Below are positions 1 to 8,372 of a stretch of DNA of 34,670 nucleotides, one piece after another; position 1 is the stretch's first letter, and each line of letters begins with the position of its first letter. The notes under the pieces were generated by a model, which saw only the letters and a program-made list of their open reading frames with translations, did not search any database and was not told where the DNA came from. Source of the DNA: Clostridia bacterium (GTDB lineage: Bacteria; Bacillota; Clostridia; Christensenellales; Aristaeellaceae). The stretch is from NCBI GenBank assembly GCA_017470945.1, contig JAFUXH010000135.1, positions 1 to 34,670 on the forward strand, read 5' to 3'. The translations under genes and the position numbers were made by a program.

Positions 1-274
1 GCGCGGCGGGGGCGGCGGCAGCGATCAACGCCGCGTCGTCCTCATCCGGCATGGTCCAAGCTTTGGTGTGCTGCTTCGCAAGCTCAGATTGCTCCTCCTG
101 CCGCTTGCGGGCCTTTTCTTCCTCTTCTTCCCGCTGGAAGCGCGCTTCCAGCTTGCGAAGATTCTGCAGCACGGTATCGATATTCCGATGGATCCGCGTC
201 GCATCCTCCAGAATTTGGCCCGCCTGCTGCGTGATTTCTTTTGTGGCTTCCGTCAGTTTGACCTTGTTGGACAT
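1..274 (-). CDS. infB: Translation initiation factor IF-2, N-terminal part (runs off the window)
   Basis: IF-2 is the GTPase that brings initiator tRNA to the 30S subunit. Only about 91 residues are visible, and the frame is open to the window edge. The visible part starts MSNKVKLTEATKEITQQ, then an Arg/Glu-rich charged helix and an alanine-rich linker, as in the poorly conserved IF-2 N-terminal extension; the GTPase domain lies outside. I chose the ATG at 274 because a GGGGGTG ribosome site sits about 11 nt upstream. An in-frame ATG at 295 has no such site. It is the last visible gene of the rimP-nusA-rnpM-ylxQ-infB operon, 47 nt after ylxQ. The identification rests mainly on operon position plus the character of the N-terminus. 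Confidence 0.82.
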   Translation of the reverse strand, partial: MSNKVKLTEATKEITQQAGQILEDATRIHRNIDTVLQNLRKLEARFQREEEEEKARKRQEEQSELAKQHTKAWTMPDEDDAALIAAAAPAA

Positions 275-321
275 TCGATGCTTGCACCCCCGCATTTTGG
301 TAAAATGGTTTCTTGTGTTGA

Positions 322-636
322 TCAACGGGCCGGGCGATCCGGCTCCGATAGCAATTGCAGCATGCGACGGCACAATTTGCCGTCCTTCACCGCGGCGGCC
401 ATCCGGTCGTCCTTGCCGCAGGCCCGGGATAATTCCCCCTCGGGCAGCATATGCAAGGGCACGCCGCGATACGCGCAGGCGTCGGTGATTTTTTTCCGGG
501 TGCCGGGCGATGCGCCCTCATCCAGCAGCGCCAGCGCGGCGCGGCCGGCCTTGATTTCCCGCAGGGCCAGATCGGCCCCCAGGGTGATCTGCCCGCTGCG
601 GCTGCACAGGCCCAGCAGGCCGCTGATGGGCGTCAT
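322..636 (-). CDS. ylxQ: YlxQ-like L7Ae/L30e family RNA-binding protein
   Basis: A 104-residue protein of the L7Ae/L30e/S12e fold, which binds RNA kink-turns. The order fits the family: an N-terminal helix with LLGLCSRSGQITLG (residues 6-19), the ALALLDEGASPGTRKKI segment that carries the conserved acidic/glycine turn, then a C-terminal region with VPLHMLPEGEL. Its ATG overlaps the rnpM stop by 4 nt (ATGA), so translation is probably coupled. Its place between rnpM and infB is the classic position of ylxQ in Firmicutes. The cellular role is not well defined; a ribosome- or RNA-associated role is inferred from the fold. Confidence 0.85.
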   Translation of the reverse strand: MTPISGLLGLCSRSGQITLGADLALREIKAGRAALALLDEGASPGTRKKITDACAYRGVPLHMLPEGELSRACGKDDRMAAAVKDGKLCRRMLQLLSEPDRPAR

Positions 637-911
637 GCCTTATCCTCCAGCGCCTGCAGCTGGGAAAGAAGGGAAGCGTGGGTCTCCTCGCCCAGGGGGC
701 ATTCAAAGGCCCGCTCCAATTGCTTTTGCTTGATGGCGCGTTTGAAGCAATCCGCCGAAAAGCACACATACGCCCCCCGGCCCGGCTTGCGCCCCGTCGT
801 ATCAATGGATACCACGCCCTCGGGCGAGCGCACCACCCGCAGCAATTCCTTCTTGGGCTTCATTTCCCGGCAGCCCACGCACATGCGCATGGGCACCTTT
901 TTTTCCTTCAT
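633..911 (-). CDS. rnpM: RnpM (YlxR), RNase P modulator / nucleic-acid binding
   Basis: A 92-residue protein with the YlxR signature: MRMCVGCREMKPKKELLRVVR near the N-terminus, then GRKPGRGAYVC and a second Cys (DCFKRA). YlxR homologues bind RNA, and the family is now called RnpM because it modulates RNase P. The start at 911 (MKEKKVPMRMC) is preferred over longer in-frame versions because AAAGGAG lies 6-7 nt upstream and the extra N-terminal residues would overlap nusA. The gene lies between nusA and ylxQ, as in most Firmicutes. The four conserved cysteines are arranged as CxxC plus two later Cys. Confidence 0.9.
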   Translation of the reverse strand: MKEKKVPMRMCVGCREMKPKKELLRVVRSPEGVVSIDTTGRKPGRGAYVCFSADCFKRAIKQKQLERAFECPLGEETHASLLSQLQALEDKA

Positions 912-924
912 AGCCGCTCCTTTG

Positions 925-2091
925 TTATTCGATGTCGTCCTCCGGCGGCAGCAGGTCATAATCCTCCTGCTCGTCGGCGATCACCGATCCGCCGCCTTCC
1001 TGCACCTCGGGCCGGTTCAGGCGCAGCAGCTCCGCCGCCTGGGTTTCGGATTTGATGTCGATCTTCCAGCCGGTCAGCTTGGCGGCCAGGCGGGCGTTCT
1101 GCCCCTCCTTGCCGATGGCCAGGGACAATTGATTATCCGGCACCACCACGCGGCAGATCTTTTCCTCGTCGGATTGCAGCACCCGGATCACGTAGGCAGG
1201 GTTCAGGGCGTTGGCCACGAATTCGGCGGGATCGGCGGACCACTTGATCACGTCGATCTTTTCATTCTTCAGCTCGGCCACCACCTTATTGACGCGGCTG
1301 CCGGCGGGGCCCACGCAGGCGCCCACGGGATCGATGGCGGCGTCCACGCTGGTGACGGCCATCTTGGTGCGGCTGCCGGCCTCCCGGGCGATGGATTTGA
1401 TTTCCACCACGCCGGTGGCGATTTCCGGCACTTCCATTTCAAACAGGCGCTTGACCAGATTGGGATGCACCCGGCTGACGCTGACCTGGGGCAGGCGGGA
1501 AATATCCCGGCGGTCCTTATGCACCTGCAGCACGTACACCTTGATGTGATCCCCGGGGCGGTATTCCTCGCCGGGGATGAATTCGCTTTCCTCCAGCACG
1601 CCCTGGGTACGGCCCAGTTCCACATACACGGCCTTGGGCTCCACCCGCTCCACGATGCCGGTCAGAATCTCGTTTTCCTTTTCGATATATTCGTCGTAGA
1701 TCTTGCCCTTTTCGGCGTCCCGCAGCTTTTGCATGATCACCTGCTTGGCGTTCTGGGCGGCCACCCGGCCAAAATCGGCGGGGGTCACGTCGATCTCCAC
1801 GATATCGCCCAATTCGTAGTTGGGGCTCAGGGCCTTCGCCTGCTCCAGGGAAAGCTGCTGGTTTTCATCCTCCACCTCTTCCACGACGACCTTCCGGGCG
1901 AAAATCTGGGCGTCATGCTCCCGGCTGAGCACCACGGAAAGGTTCAGCGGGGCGTTCTGCGCCCGCTTGATATACCGGCGGTAGGCGGCCTTGCAGCCAT
2001 CCTCCACCGCGCTGATGATCTGATCCATGCTGATGTCCTTGGCCTTGGCCAGGGCTTCGATCGCGTCCATCATTTCAGATTTGCGTGCCAT
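925..2091 (-). CDS. nusA: Transcription termination/antitermination factor NusA
   Basis: NusA binds RNA polymerase and nascent RNA and modulates pausing, termination and antitermination. The 388 residues show the full order: N-terminal polymerase-binding domain (about 1-125), S1 domain (about 137-200), KH1 with the [14 protein letters not shown] signature (254-267) and KH2 with [18 protein letters not shown] (325-342). The C-terminal tail is acidic. Length fits Gram-positive NusA, which lacks the proteobacterial acidic repeats. The S1-KH linker reads [19 protein letters not shown]; many NusA proteins have a Gly-Pro where Leu-Pro stands here, a small local difference. It follows rimP in the operon and precedes rnpM by 13 nt. 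Confidence 0.96.
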   Translation of the reverse strand: MARKSEMMDAIEALAKAKDISMDQIISAVEDGCKAAYRRYIKRAQNAPLNLSVVLSREHDAQIFARKVVVEEVEDENQQLSLEQAKALSPNYELGDIVEIDVTPADFGRVAAQNAKQVIMQKLRDAEKGKIYDEYIEKENEILTGIVERVEPKAVYVELGRTQGVLEESEFIPGEEYRPGDHIKVYVLQVHKDRRDISRLPQVSVSRVHPNLVKRLFEMEVPEIATGVVEIKSIAREAGSRTKMAVTSVDAAIDPVGACVGPAGSRVNKVVAELKNEKIDVIKWSADPAEFVANALNPAYVIRVLQSDEEKICRVVVPDNQLSLAIGKEGQNARLAAKLTGWKIDIKSETQAAELLRLNRPEVQEGGGSVIADEQEDYDLLPPEDDIE

Positions 2092-2126
2092 ATTTTCCTC
2101 CTGCTTTGATTGCTTGATATGGATTC

Positions 2127-2621
2127 TTATTCGAATTCGTCTTCCGCCTCGTCCAGGGCGCTCAAATCGGGCACCAGCCGCACCTGGGATACCACCTTCC
2201 GGGGCAAATCCACGTCGGTTTCTTCCTCCCCGCCGACCGTCAGCACCACGTGATCGTCGTCCATGGCCTTCAGCAGGCCCTCGATCACCTTTTTGCCGTC
2301 CACCGGCTTATACAGCCGGGCCTCCACCAGCAAGCCGATGGATTTTTCCACGTCCCGCTTGGTTTTCAAAGGCCTGTCGATGCCGGGGGAGCATACCTCC
2401 AGAAAATCGTAGTCGAAGCTTTCCAGGCCGGGCTGCACCGCCCGGTGATAGGTTTCACAGTCGTCCAGGGTGATGCCGCCGTCCCGGTCGATATAGATGC
2501 GCAGGTAACGGCCGGTGGGCTCCTTTTCAATGGCGGCGTCGCACAATTCATAGCCCAGCCGTTCAGCCGTTTTTTCACAGATGGCCGTGATCTTCTGCAT
2601 GTTGGCGTTTTTAGGCGGCAT
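2127..2621 (-). CDS. rimP: Ribosome maturation factor RimP
   Basis: RimP is needed for maturation of the 30S subunit. The 164-residue protein has the family pattern: LGYELCDAAIEKEPTGRYLRIYIDRDGGITLDDC in the N-terminal domain, then FLEVCSPGIDRPLK at the domain junction (LEVSSPGldRPL in the family), then a C-terminal SH3-like barrel and an acidic tail. The start at 2621 (MPPKNANMQK) is chosen because a GGGGA ribosome site lies close upstream. The frame stays open to an ATG at 2765, but those 48 extra residues fall in the leader and do not resemble RimP. First gene of the operon, transcribed from the promoter at 2829-2857. Confidence 0.94.
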   Translation of the reverse strand: MPPKNANMQKITAICEKTAERLGYELCDAAIEKEPTGRYLRIYIDRDGGITLDDCETYHRAVQPGLESFDYDFLEVCSPGIDRPLKTKRDVEKSIGLLVEARLYKPVDGKKVIEGLLKAMDDDHVVLTVGGEEETDVDLPRKVVSQVRLVPDLSALDEAEDEFE

Positions 2622-2828
2622 AATCGATCCCCTTTCCCCTGAAAATACAGAAAGAGCGGGATAACGCCGCTGATCGGAACCAGGCAGGGGTCGCGGAAAA
2701 AGCCCGACGACCGGCGGCCCATCCCTTCGCAGCTCCCACTCTTCGTTAAACCCTTCTTTCTTCATGAAAAAACGCTTCTGCGCTTTTTCGGCCCTTCATT
2801 CTACACAGAAATCCAGACTACGGTGGTT
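2622..2828 (-). other. Leader of the rimP operon, about 200 nt
   Basis: The promoter at 2829-2857 implies a 5' untranslated region of about 200 nt before the rimP ATG. On the minus strand it holds a G+C-rich segment followed by five T (near 2700), which could be a weak attenuator hairpin, but the stem I can draw is only 4-5 bp with a wobble. The frame from 2765 is open through the leader without looking like a protein. No recognised riboswitch motif is seen. Confidence 0.4.
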
Positions 2829-2857
2829 ATTATAACATATTGAGCCGCCGAATACAA
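2829..2857 (-). promoter_or_regulatory. Sigma-70/SigA promoter of the rimP-nusA-infB operon, extended -10
   Basis: On the minus strand: -35 TTGTAT (2857-2852), a 17-bp spacer, and -10 TATAAT (2834-2829). TG one base before the -10 makes it an extended -10. It lies in the gap between the radical SAM gene and rimP and points at rimP. Confidence 0.75.
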
Positions 2858-2921
2858 GCGTTTTCCAAAGAAATATCCAAATTCTTTCTTGCCCCGCGGC
2901 TTCTTTTGCCAAAACGGGCGG

Positions 2922-3824
2922 CTATTGCCCCGGGCCGAACAGCGACAGCTGCGTGGCCTGATACGGCGCTTTCAGCATCGCGCTGATATCCTCCATGCGG
3001 TACAGAAGCCCCCGGGCCTCGCAGGCCGACGCGAACGCCTGCCACAGCCGCCGGGTATCCGGGGAATAGCACGCGTATTGATCGCCGTACTGCCGGATGT
3101 AACGCTGCTTCAAGCCAGGGAAGGCCTCGTCCAATCGGTCGTAGAAATACAAGCGCTGGTTCTGGCGCAGGGTGACGCCGAAGGCCATTTCGGCATACAC
3201 CCACCGGCAGCCCGCGTCGGCAGCGCGGCTGACGATGGCGCGGATATTTTCTTCCGTATCGTTGATGAAGGGCAGGACGGGCGACAGCAGCACCCCGCAG
3301 GGCACCCCCGCCCGGGCCAGGGCCGTCAGGGCGGCCAGGCGCTGGGACGAAGGGGCGACGTGCCGTTCGATCCGGCAGCACAGATCATCCTCCGCCGTGG
3401 TGATCGTCACGCTGACGGACGTTGGCGCGCGTTTTCCCATCTGCCGGAATAGGTCGATATCCCGGGTCACCAGGGGCGATTTGGTCAGCACCGCCGCCCC
3501 GAAGCCATATTGCACCAGGGCCTGCAGCCCCCGCCGGGTCAATCGTTCCTTTTCCTCAAAGGGGTTGTAGGGATCGCTCATGGAGCCCGTCAGCACCACC
3601 CCCGCCCGGCGCTTGCCCCGCAGTTCCCTGGTCAGGATCTCCACCGCGTCCCGCTTGGCCCGCACCGTATCGAAATCCGTGATACCATAGCATTCCGACC
3701 GGCTGTCGCAGTAAATGCAGCCGTGGCAGCAGCCCCGGTACAGGTTCACCGTATAATCGCTGGCGAACCACCCCTCCGGCCGCCGGGGGGACAGGATGGA
3801 TTTAGCGGGTATGTAGTCCATCAT
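2922..3824 (-). CDS. SPL-like radical SAM protein
   Basis: A radical SAM enzyme of the spore-photoproduct-lyase-like branch (similar to the Rv2578c group), 300 residues. The iron-sulfur motif CxxxCxxC is at Cys32, Cys36 and Cys39 inside YRGCCHGCIYCDSR. Other family features are GSMSDPYNPFEEK (about 82-94), an ILTKSPLV-type strand and a C-terminal FG-rich tail. The substrate is unknown; true spore photoproduct lyase differs in its C-terminal region, so DNA repair cannot be assumed. Two adjacent ATG codons are possible starts, with AGAGGAG just upstream. The start follows the Nudix gene stop by one base, so the two are very likely co-transcribed. Confidence 0.85.
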   Translation of the reverse strand: MMDYIPAKSILSPRRPEGWFASDYTVNLYRGCCHGCIYCDSRSECYGITDFDTVRAKRDAVEILTRELRGKRRAGVVLTGSMSDPYNPFEEKERLTRRGLQALVQYGFGAAVLTKSPLVTRDIDLFRQMGKRAPTSVSVTITTAEDDLCCRIERHVAPSSQRLAALTALARAGVPCGVLLSPVLPFINDTEENIRAIVSRAADAGCRWVYAEMAFGVTLRQNQRLYFYDRLDEAFPGLKQRYIRQYGDQYACYSPDTRRLWQAFASACEARGLLYRMEDISAMLKAPYQATQLSLFGPGQ

Positions 3825-3825
3825 T

Positions 3826-4233
3826 TCACTCCTCTGTCAGCGCGTGATGAAACAGCTCCGGCGTGATGACGGGGTAGGTCAGCGCCGCCGGCAGCGTGGC
3901 AAACAGCCCCACCTCCGCCATTTCGCTGTCCGGCAGGGGCTCAAAGGCCCGGATATCCGCCCGAAACACCCGGCCGCAGGCGCCGCCGCAGTCATCCCCC
4001 GCCCAATAATCAAACAGCGGGGCGATCGCCGCGTCCCGGACCCCCGATTCCTCGTATAGCTCCCGCCGGGCGGCGGCAAGGGGCGTTTCCCCCGCTTCGA
4101 TGTGGCCGCCCTGGGTTTCCCAGGTATCCCGGCGCTTGTGGCGGCTCAATACGATCAGGCCCCGATAAAAGCTGAGCACCACCACGTATTTGTAATCGCT
4201 CAGCGTTCCCAGGGGCTTCACCTCACAGCGCAT
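3826..4233 (-). CDS. Nudix hydrolase
   Basis: A small (135 residues) pyrophosphohydrolase that splits nucleoside diphosphates linked to another group. The Nudix box is complete: G43, E49, then RELYEESGV at 57-65, matching Gx5Ex7REUxEExGU. The preceding strand RDTWETQGGHIE is typical for MutT/ADP-ribose-type members; the substrate cannot be told. The gene overlaps the upstream hydrolase by 11 nt and ends one base before the SPL-like gene, so the three form one unit. A house-cleaning role next to a repair-like radical SAM enzyme is only a suggestion from context. Confidence 0.88.
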   Translation of the reverse strand: MRCEVKPLGTLSDYKYVVVLSFYRGLIVLSRHKRRDTWETQGGHIEAGETPLAAARRELYEESGVRDAAIAPLFDYWAGDDCGGACGRVFRADIRAFEPLPDSEMAEVGLFATLPAALTYPVITPELFHHALTEE

Positions 4234-4996
4234 CGGCTTGCCCCTCGCTTTTTTTCAGGAATTCCGCCATGGCCTCCACGATCTTTGGATATTCCGGCGA
4301 AATGGTGCACACGTGGGGTGCCTGATCCAGCCACAGCCGGGCCTTGACGGCGCTGGAAACCCCGTTCAGGATGATATCAGGGCTGTCCGCCGTCACCACC
4401 TGATCCCCGTGAGATTGAATGGCCAGCACCGGGCAATGGATCAGGGCCAAATGCTGCCTGGCCCTGCGCATCAGAACGCTCAGATGGCGGTAGCTCGCGG
4501 TGGGCGTCACCTCGTACCCCACGTCGTATTCCCCGTTCAGGGTGGCCCGCGCGGGGTCCACCCGCTTGGGGATCACGGGACAGATAGGCGCGATCACCGG
4601 GGCCAGGGGCCGCAGCTTATTCACCGTTTTCATAGGCGCGGCGATGGTCACACAGGCCGTCGCTATCCCCTCCTGCGCCAGCAGCAGGGCCAGCAGACCG
4701 CCCATGCTCAGCCCGCACACAGAAAAGCGCGGGTAACGCCCCGCCATATCCCGGGCCGCTTCCCGGGCGGCCAGCAGCCAATCCTGCCAGGCAAAGCCGG
4801 CCATGGCCTGGGGCGTTTCCCCGTGGCCCGGCAGGCAGATGCCCCGCACGGCGAACCCCCGGTCCCGCAGCCCCTCCCCCAGCAAGCGCATGTGGGCCGG
4901 CGTGCCGGTCAGGCCGTGAATCAAAAGCACCCCGTGCTCCCCCGCAGGAAAATCAAAGGGCCGGGCCAAGGGTGAAGTGATGGGTTCCAGCGTCAT
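4223..4996 (-). CDS. Alpha/beta hydrolase, carboxylesterase-like
   Basis: A 257-residue cytoplasmic alpha/beta hydrolase resembling the Est30/YvaK carboxylesterase and monoacylglycerol lipase groups. The oxyanion region is LLIHGLTGTP (24-33), the nucleophile elbow GLSMGG places Ser97, and the likely acid and base are Asp198 (QSHGDQVV) and His228 (APHVC). No signal peptide is present. It starts with ATG after a GGAAGG site and overlaps the Nudix gene by 11 nt. A terminator for the upstream secreted-protein gene lies just before it, and no clear own promoter is visible, so some readthrough may feed this operon. Confidence 0.88.
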   Translation of the reverse strand: MTLEPITSPLARPFDFPAGEHGVLLIHGLTGTPAHMRLLGEGLRDRGFAVRGICLPGHGETPQAMAGFAWQDWLLAAREAARDMAGRYPRFSVCGLSMGGLLALLLAQEGIATACVTIAAPMKTVNKLRPLAPVIAPICPVIPKRVDPARATLNGEYDVGYEVTPTASYRHLSVLMRRARQHLALIHCPVLAIQSHGDQVVTADSPDIILNGVSSAVKARLWLDQAPHVCTISPEYPKIVEAMAEFLKKSEGQADAL

Positions 4997-5029
4997 TGCC
5001 TTCCGATCCTTTCTGCGTCAGGAAGAAAT

Positions 5030-5061
5030 GGGGCTGCCGCACACGTTCGCGCAGCAGCCCC
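5030..5061 (-). terminator. Intrinsic terminator after the 495-residue secreted protein gene
   Basis: Arms GGGGCTGC and GCAGCCCC (8 bp) with further partial pairing inside, followed on the minus strand by ATTTCTT. The T tract is interrupted, so efficiency may be moderate. Confidence 0.6.
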
Positions 5062-5081
5062 ACAGGGACAAATGGATGGGA

Positions 5082-6569
5082 TCAGGCGGCGGGAGCTTCC
5101 TCCACGGCCTCATCCAATTCCAGTTCTTCGAACAGCTGGTTGAGCAGTTCTTCCAATTCTTCCTCGCTCATTTCCTCCAGCTCGCTCAGATCGATTTCCT
5201 CGTCGTCTTCGGCTTCCTTGGTTTCCTCGACCACGGTTTCATCCGGGATGGCGGACATCTGGCTGAACAGGTTCATCAGCGCCATCACCGTTTCGGGCAT
5301 GGCGTTGGCGGCGTTGCCCAGCACGGTGCCCAAGCCGTTCATCGCCACATCCTGCAGCAGGGCGGTGATTTCGGGGGCGTTTTCGCCATCCTTCTGATAG
5401 GCGGCGATCAGATCTTCCACGGCCAGCACGGTGCGTTCGCCGATTTCCACGGGCGCGATCTCAATGTCGGCGTTCATTTCGCCCACCACGTTCACGGTCA
5501 GCAGGGGGGCGGCGTCGGTGAGCACATAGTAAGCCGTCTGGGCGGTGATCAGGCTTTCCTGCTTCGTCATTTCCATCACCACGGCGAAGAACGCCTGGGC
5601 GAACACATCCACTTCCAGACCCAGGAAGGATTCAGAACCGGCGGCGATCACGTCGACCACCACGGCGTCGGAAGCGCCGTTGGAAGCGGCTTCGCGGATG
5701 GCGTCGGCGGTTTCGTAGGTCTTGGCGCCGTACAGCACGTGATAGACCACCTGATCGTTCACCGTGCCGCCCATGATGAGCACGTTGTCATTTTCGTTTT
5801 CGATGACGCCCACCACGTAATTGATGGCGGGTTCCCCGGTTTCCGCGTCCATGGTGCCGTACAGGTTCATGCTCAGCTGGGGCACGTTTTCGCTCTGGGC
5901 GAGCTCGGCCTTCGCGGATTCAAAATCCGGCAGCTGATCGGCGGGGATAACGCCGGCTTCCACCAGGTCCTGGGCGCAGCCCGCGACCAGGTCCAGCGTC
6001 AGCTCAGCCAGTTCCTGAGCGGTGATTTCAATGGGCACCCGCAGGGTGAAGGTGGCGCCGTCGATGGCGAATTCGCCCACTTCGGGCTCGCCCACCTTGC
6101 TCATCACGGCGGTCATGTAAGCTTCCAGGCGCGGCACGATGGCGGTGATCACTTTCTCCACCATTTCCTGCATCGCTTCATCGTTCAGCATGCTCATCAG
6201 CTGGTTCAGCGTTTCCCCGGAAACGGTGAGGGCGTAGCTGGGGAACAGATCGCTGACGGCGACCAGGCCGCCATCCTCGGTGCGGCTGACGGCGCAGCTC
6301 AGCACCGGCTGGCCGGCCAGGGTCAGCTGGAACACACCATTGTTATCATCCTCGGCGGCATACAGGCCCAGGTTGTTGATCAGGGCCTTCACGTGGCCGA
6401 GCAGTTCCTGCGTTCCTTCGTCGTCGCCGCCCAGCAGCATGCCGGCCAGGGAATCAAACAATTCATCGTTCAGGGTATAGGTAGCTGTTGCTTTTTCCGT
6501 CTCCGCCAGCGTGCCCACGCAGGACAGGGCCATCACGGCGGCCATCAGGATTGCCAGGATTCTCGTCAT
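5082..6569 (-). CDS. Secreted protein of unknown function with acidic C-terminus
   Basis: I do not recognise the family. The 495 residues start with a clear signal peptide (hydrophobic residues 4-16, cleavage plausibly after GTLA). The body mixes beta-strand-like stretches and amphipathic helices with almost no Cys. The last 50 residues are extremely acidic, for example EEIDLSELEEMSEEELEELL, probably helical. No membrane anchor or sorting motif follows, so the product is probably released or held by charge. It has its own promoter (6617-6645), a strong GGAGG site before ATG and a terminator, so it is a separate unit from the two secreted proteins upstream, though similar in style. Confidence 0.75.
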   Translation of the reverse strand: MTRILAILMAAVMALSCVGTLAETEKATATYTLNDELFDSLAGMLLGGDDEGTQELLGHVKALINNLGLYAAEDDNNGVFQLTLAGQPVLSCAVSRTEDGGLVAVSDLFPSYALTVSGETLNQLMSMLNDEAMQEMVEKVITAIVPRLEAYMTAVMSKVGEPEVGEFAIDGATFTLRVPIEITAQELAELTLDLVAGCAQDLVEAGVIPADQLPDFESAKAELAQSENVPQLSMNLYGTMDAETGEPAINYVVGVIENENDNVLIMGGTVNDQVVYHVLYGAKTYETADAIREAASNGASDAVVVDVIAAGSESFLGLEVDVFAQAFFAVVMEMTKQESLITAQTAYYVLTDAAPLLTVNVVGEMNADIEIAPVEIGERTVLAVEDLIAAYQKDGENAPEITALLQDVAMNGLGTVLGNAANAMPETVMALMNLFSQMSAIPDETVVEETKEAEDDEEIDLSELEEMSEEELEELLNQLFEELELDEAVEEAPAA

Positions 6570-6616
6570 TTCTTTTTCCTCCCAGTGTTTTTTTGGCCAG
6601 GATATCCTACGCGCCT

Positions 6617-6645
6617 ATTATCGCACAGATTCCTTTTTTTCGCAA
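6617..6645 (-). promoter_or_regulatory. Promoter of the 495-residue secreted protein gene
   Basis: On the minus strand: TTGCGA (6645-6640), a 17-bp spacer and GATAAT (6622-6617), about 48 nt upstream of the ATG at 6569. Confidence 0.6.
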
Positions 6646-6725
6646 TGCGAAAGAGGCGGAAAAAAGCGGTTTTTCAGCGCGAAAGGTGACAACTTGATCA
6701 GAATTTACGAAAAATTGCCGCTCCG

Positions 6726-8372
6726 TCAGGGATTGATCTTGACCTGCACCTGGGCAGGCCGGGCGGTGGGCTTCGCCGTAGGCGCCAAAGTGGGCTCGGC
6801 GGCAGGTTCGGCGGTGGGAGCCTGCGCGGGCTCGGTGGTAGGCTCGGCGGCGGCCTCGATCACCGGGGCATCGGCGGGCAGGGTAGCAGGCAGAAGCTGC
6901 TCCGCCGCGTCCTGCACCCAGGCAGTCAAATGATCCTTCCATTCCTGGATCAGCTTCTCATAGCCGCTGCCATTCAGCCGGTCCAGCCGGACGGCGTCTT
7001 TCACGTCGCTCAGCTTCGTCACCGCCGTAGGGGCCGCCGTGCGGCCGGACAGGGAAGCGACAATGGCGGCGTCCCCATCCAGATCCCGCCAGGTCAGGGT
7101 GGCCTCCACGCGGGTGACGGCCCGGGCGTCGCTGGCGGAGGAGAAATCAGCCTGCATGGTCAGCGATTGGGCGGGCAGGGCCTGATTGTGGGGCTTGATC
7201 ACCAGGGTGGCCAGCATGGTTTGGGTAAAGCGGTCGGTAGCCAGGGAATAGGCCTCCGTGCCGGGCTCCCAGGTGAAGTTGAAGTCGAATGCGATCTTGC
7301 GCCGCTCGGCGGTGCTTTCCACGATGAGGAAATTGCCCGTTTCCTCCACCGGGGGCAGCAGGATGGCCACGGAGCCGGACGAAATATGCTCCTTCTCCGT
7401 CAGGCAGGTGATATCAAAATCCGCGCCGTTCCGGGTAGAGCCGGTGAAATTCCAGGTGTCCCCTGAAGACGCCGGGGTCAGGGTAACGGTCAGATCGGAA
7501 AGGAATTGATTCTCGGCGAAAGGCAGCTTCACCTGATCCAGAATGGCCCGGCCCGAGGCGTTGTAGCGCCGGGTGATCTCGATCTCGCCCTTCAGACTGA
7601 CCCGATCCACCATCCGCTGCAGGGACGAAAGCAGCCCGGGCTGCAGATAGGAGGCGGCCTCCTGGGCGGTCACGATCTCCCGCAGGAGGGAGAGCATCTG
7701 GGCATCGGAAAAGAAATCGGCCAACAGCGCCTTGATTTCCGCCTTCACATCGTCGGCGGGGATGCGCCACTGCAATTGGGTGTAGGACACCTTGTTTTCC
7801 TTGCCGGTGGAAGGGACGGCGTAGGCGTTGAGCCAGGAGCCCAGCTTGGTTTCATACAGCACAAAATGCTGGCTGGCCTTTTCCTTCCAGGCGGCGGGGG
7901 CGTTTTCGATCTCCGTCAGCACATGCCAGATGGGGGGCCATTCGCTGCCTGGCTGCGCGATGTTTTTGATCAGGGCCGATACGTCCCATGACCGGGCGGC
8001 GGTATACCAGGCCTTTTCGTGGCCCGCCAGCAAATCGCTGGTGACGCCTGCCAGGGAATCATTATACAAATACGTGGTTTTGGCCGCCGCCTGGCCGTCG
8101 ATCAGCACGTCGGCCGTCCATTGGCCGTCGGCGCGGTCCTGCAGGGAGTGATGCACGTCCAGCGTCACCCGGGACGCGGCGGACTGCAGCCAGTTCCACG
8201 CGTCGGGATTCAGGGCGGCCGTTTGGCTGCCGGACGCCGAAAACGTCACGGTGCCGCGGAAGCCCTGCTCCGTCAACTGGCCGCCGAATTTTTCCAGCAG
8301 CGTGGCCGCCATCGCCGGCACGGCGCCAAGCGCCAGCGTCAGCGCCAGCAGCAGCGCGATCAATCGTTTCAT
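6726..8372 (-). CDS. Secreted protein of unknown function with Pro/Thr/Glu-rich tail
   Basis: A 548-residue protein that I cannot assign to a family. A strong signal peptide is present (MKRLIALLLALTLALGAVPAMA, cleavage after AMA). The body reads as an extracellular beta-rich protein with many Ser/Thr and repeated phrases such as strand-turn-strand with aromatic residues, and only one Cys. The last 60 residues form a low-complexity tail of EPT/APT/AEP repeats, typical of a flexible linker or cell-wall-spanning region, but no LPxTG or SLH motif follows. Its ATG overlaps the stop of the upstream secreted-protein gene by 4 nt, so the two are translated together and may act together. Confidence 0.78.
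   Translation of the reverse strand: MKRLIALLLALTLALGAVPAMAATLLEKFGGQLTEQGFRGTVTFSASGSQTAALNPDAWNWLQSAASRVTLDVHHSLQDRADGQWTADVLIDGQAAAKTTYLYNDSLAGVTSDLLAGHEKAWYTAARSWDVSALIKNIAQPGSEWPPIWHVLTEIENAPAAWKEKASQHFVLYETKLGSWLNAYAVPSTGKENKVSYTQLQWRIPADDVKAEIKALLADFFSDAQMLSLLREIVTAQEAASYLQPGLLSSLQRMVDRVSLKGEIEITRRYNASGRAILDQVKLPFAENQFLSDLTVTLTPASSGDTWNFTGSTRNGADFDITCLTEKEHISSGSVAILLPPVEETGNFLIVESTAERRKIAFDFNFTWEPGTEAYSLATDRFTQTMLATLVIKPHNQALPAQSLTMQADFSSASDARAVTRVEATLTWRDLDGDAAIVASLSGRTAAPTAVTKLSDVKDAVRLDRLNGSGYEKLIQEWKDHLTAWVQDAAEQLLPATLPADAPVIEAAAEPTTEPAQAPTAEPAAEPTLAPTAKPTARPAQVQVKINP

Noticed and set aside
451-2109. 552-residue plus-strand open frame across nusA and rnpM
   Set aside because: It is antisense to clearly coding genes; its His/Gly/Leu-rich composition is the usual shadow of G+C-rich codons on the other strand.
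4977-6689. 570-residue plus-strand open frame opposite the secreted protein gene
   Set aside because: Antisense shadow with repetitive His/Gly/Phe composition; the minus strand has a signal peptide, ribosome site, promoter and terminator.
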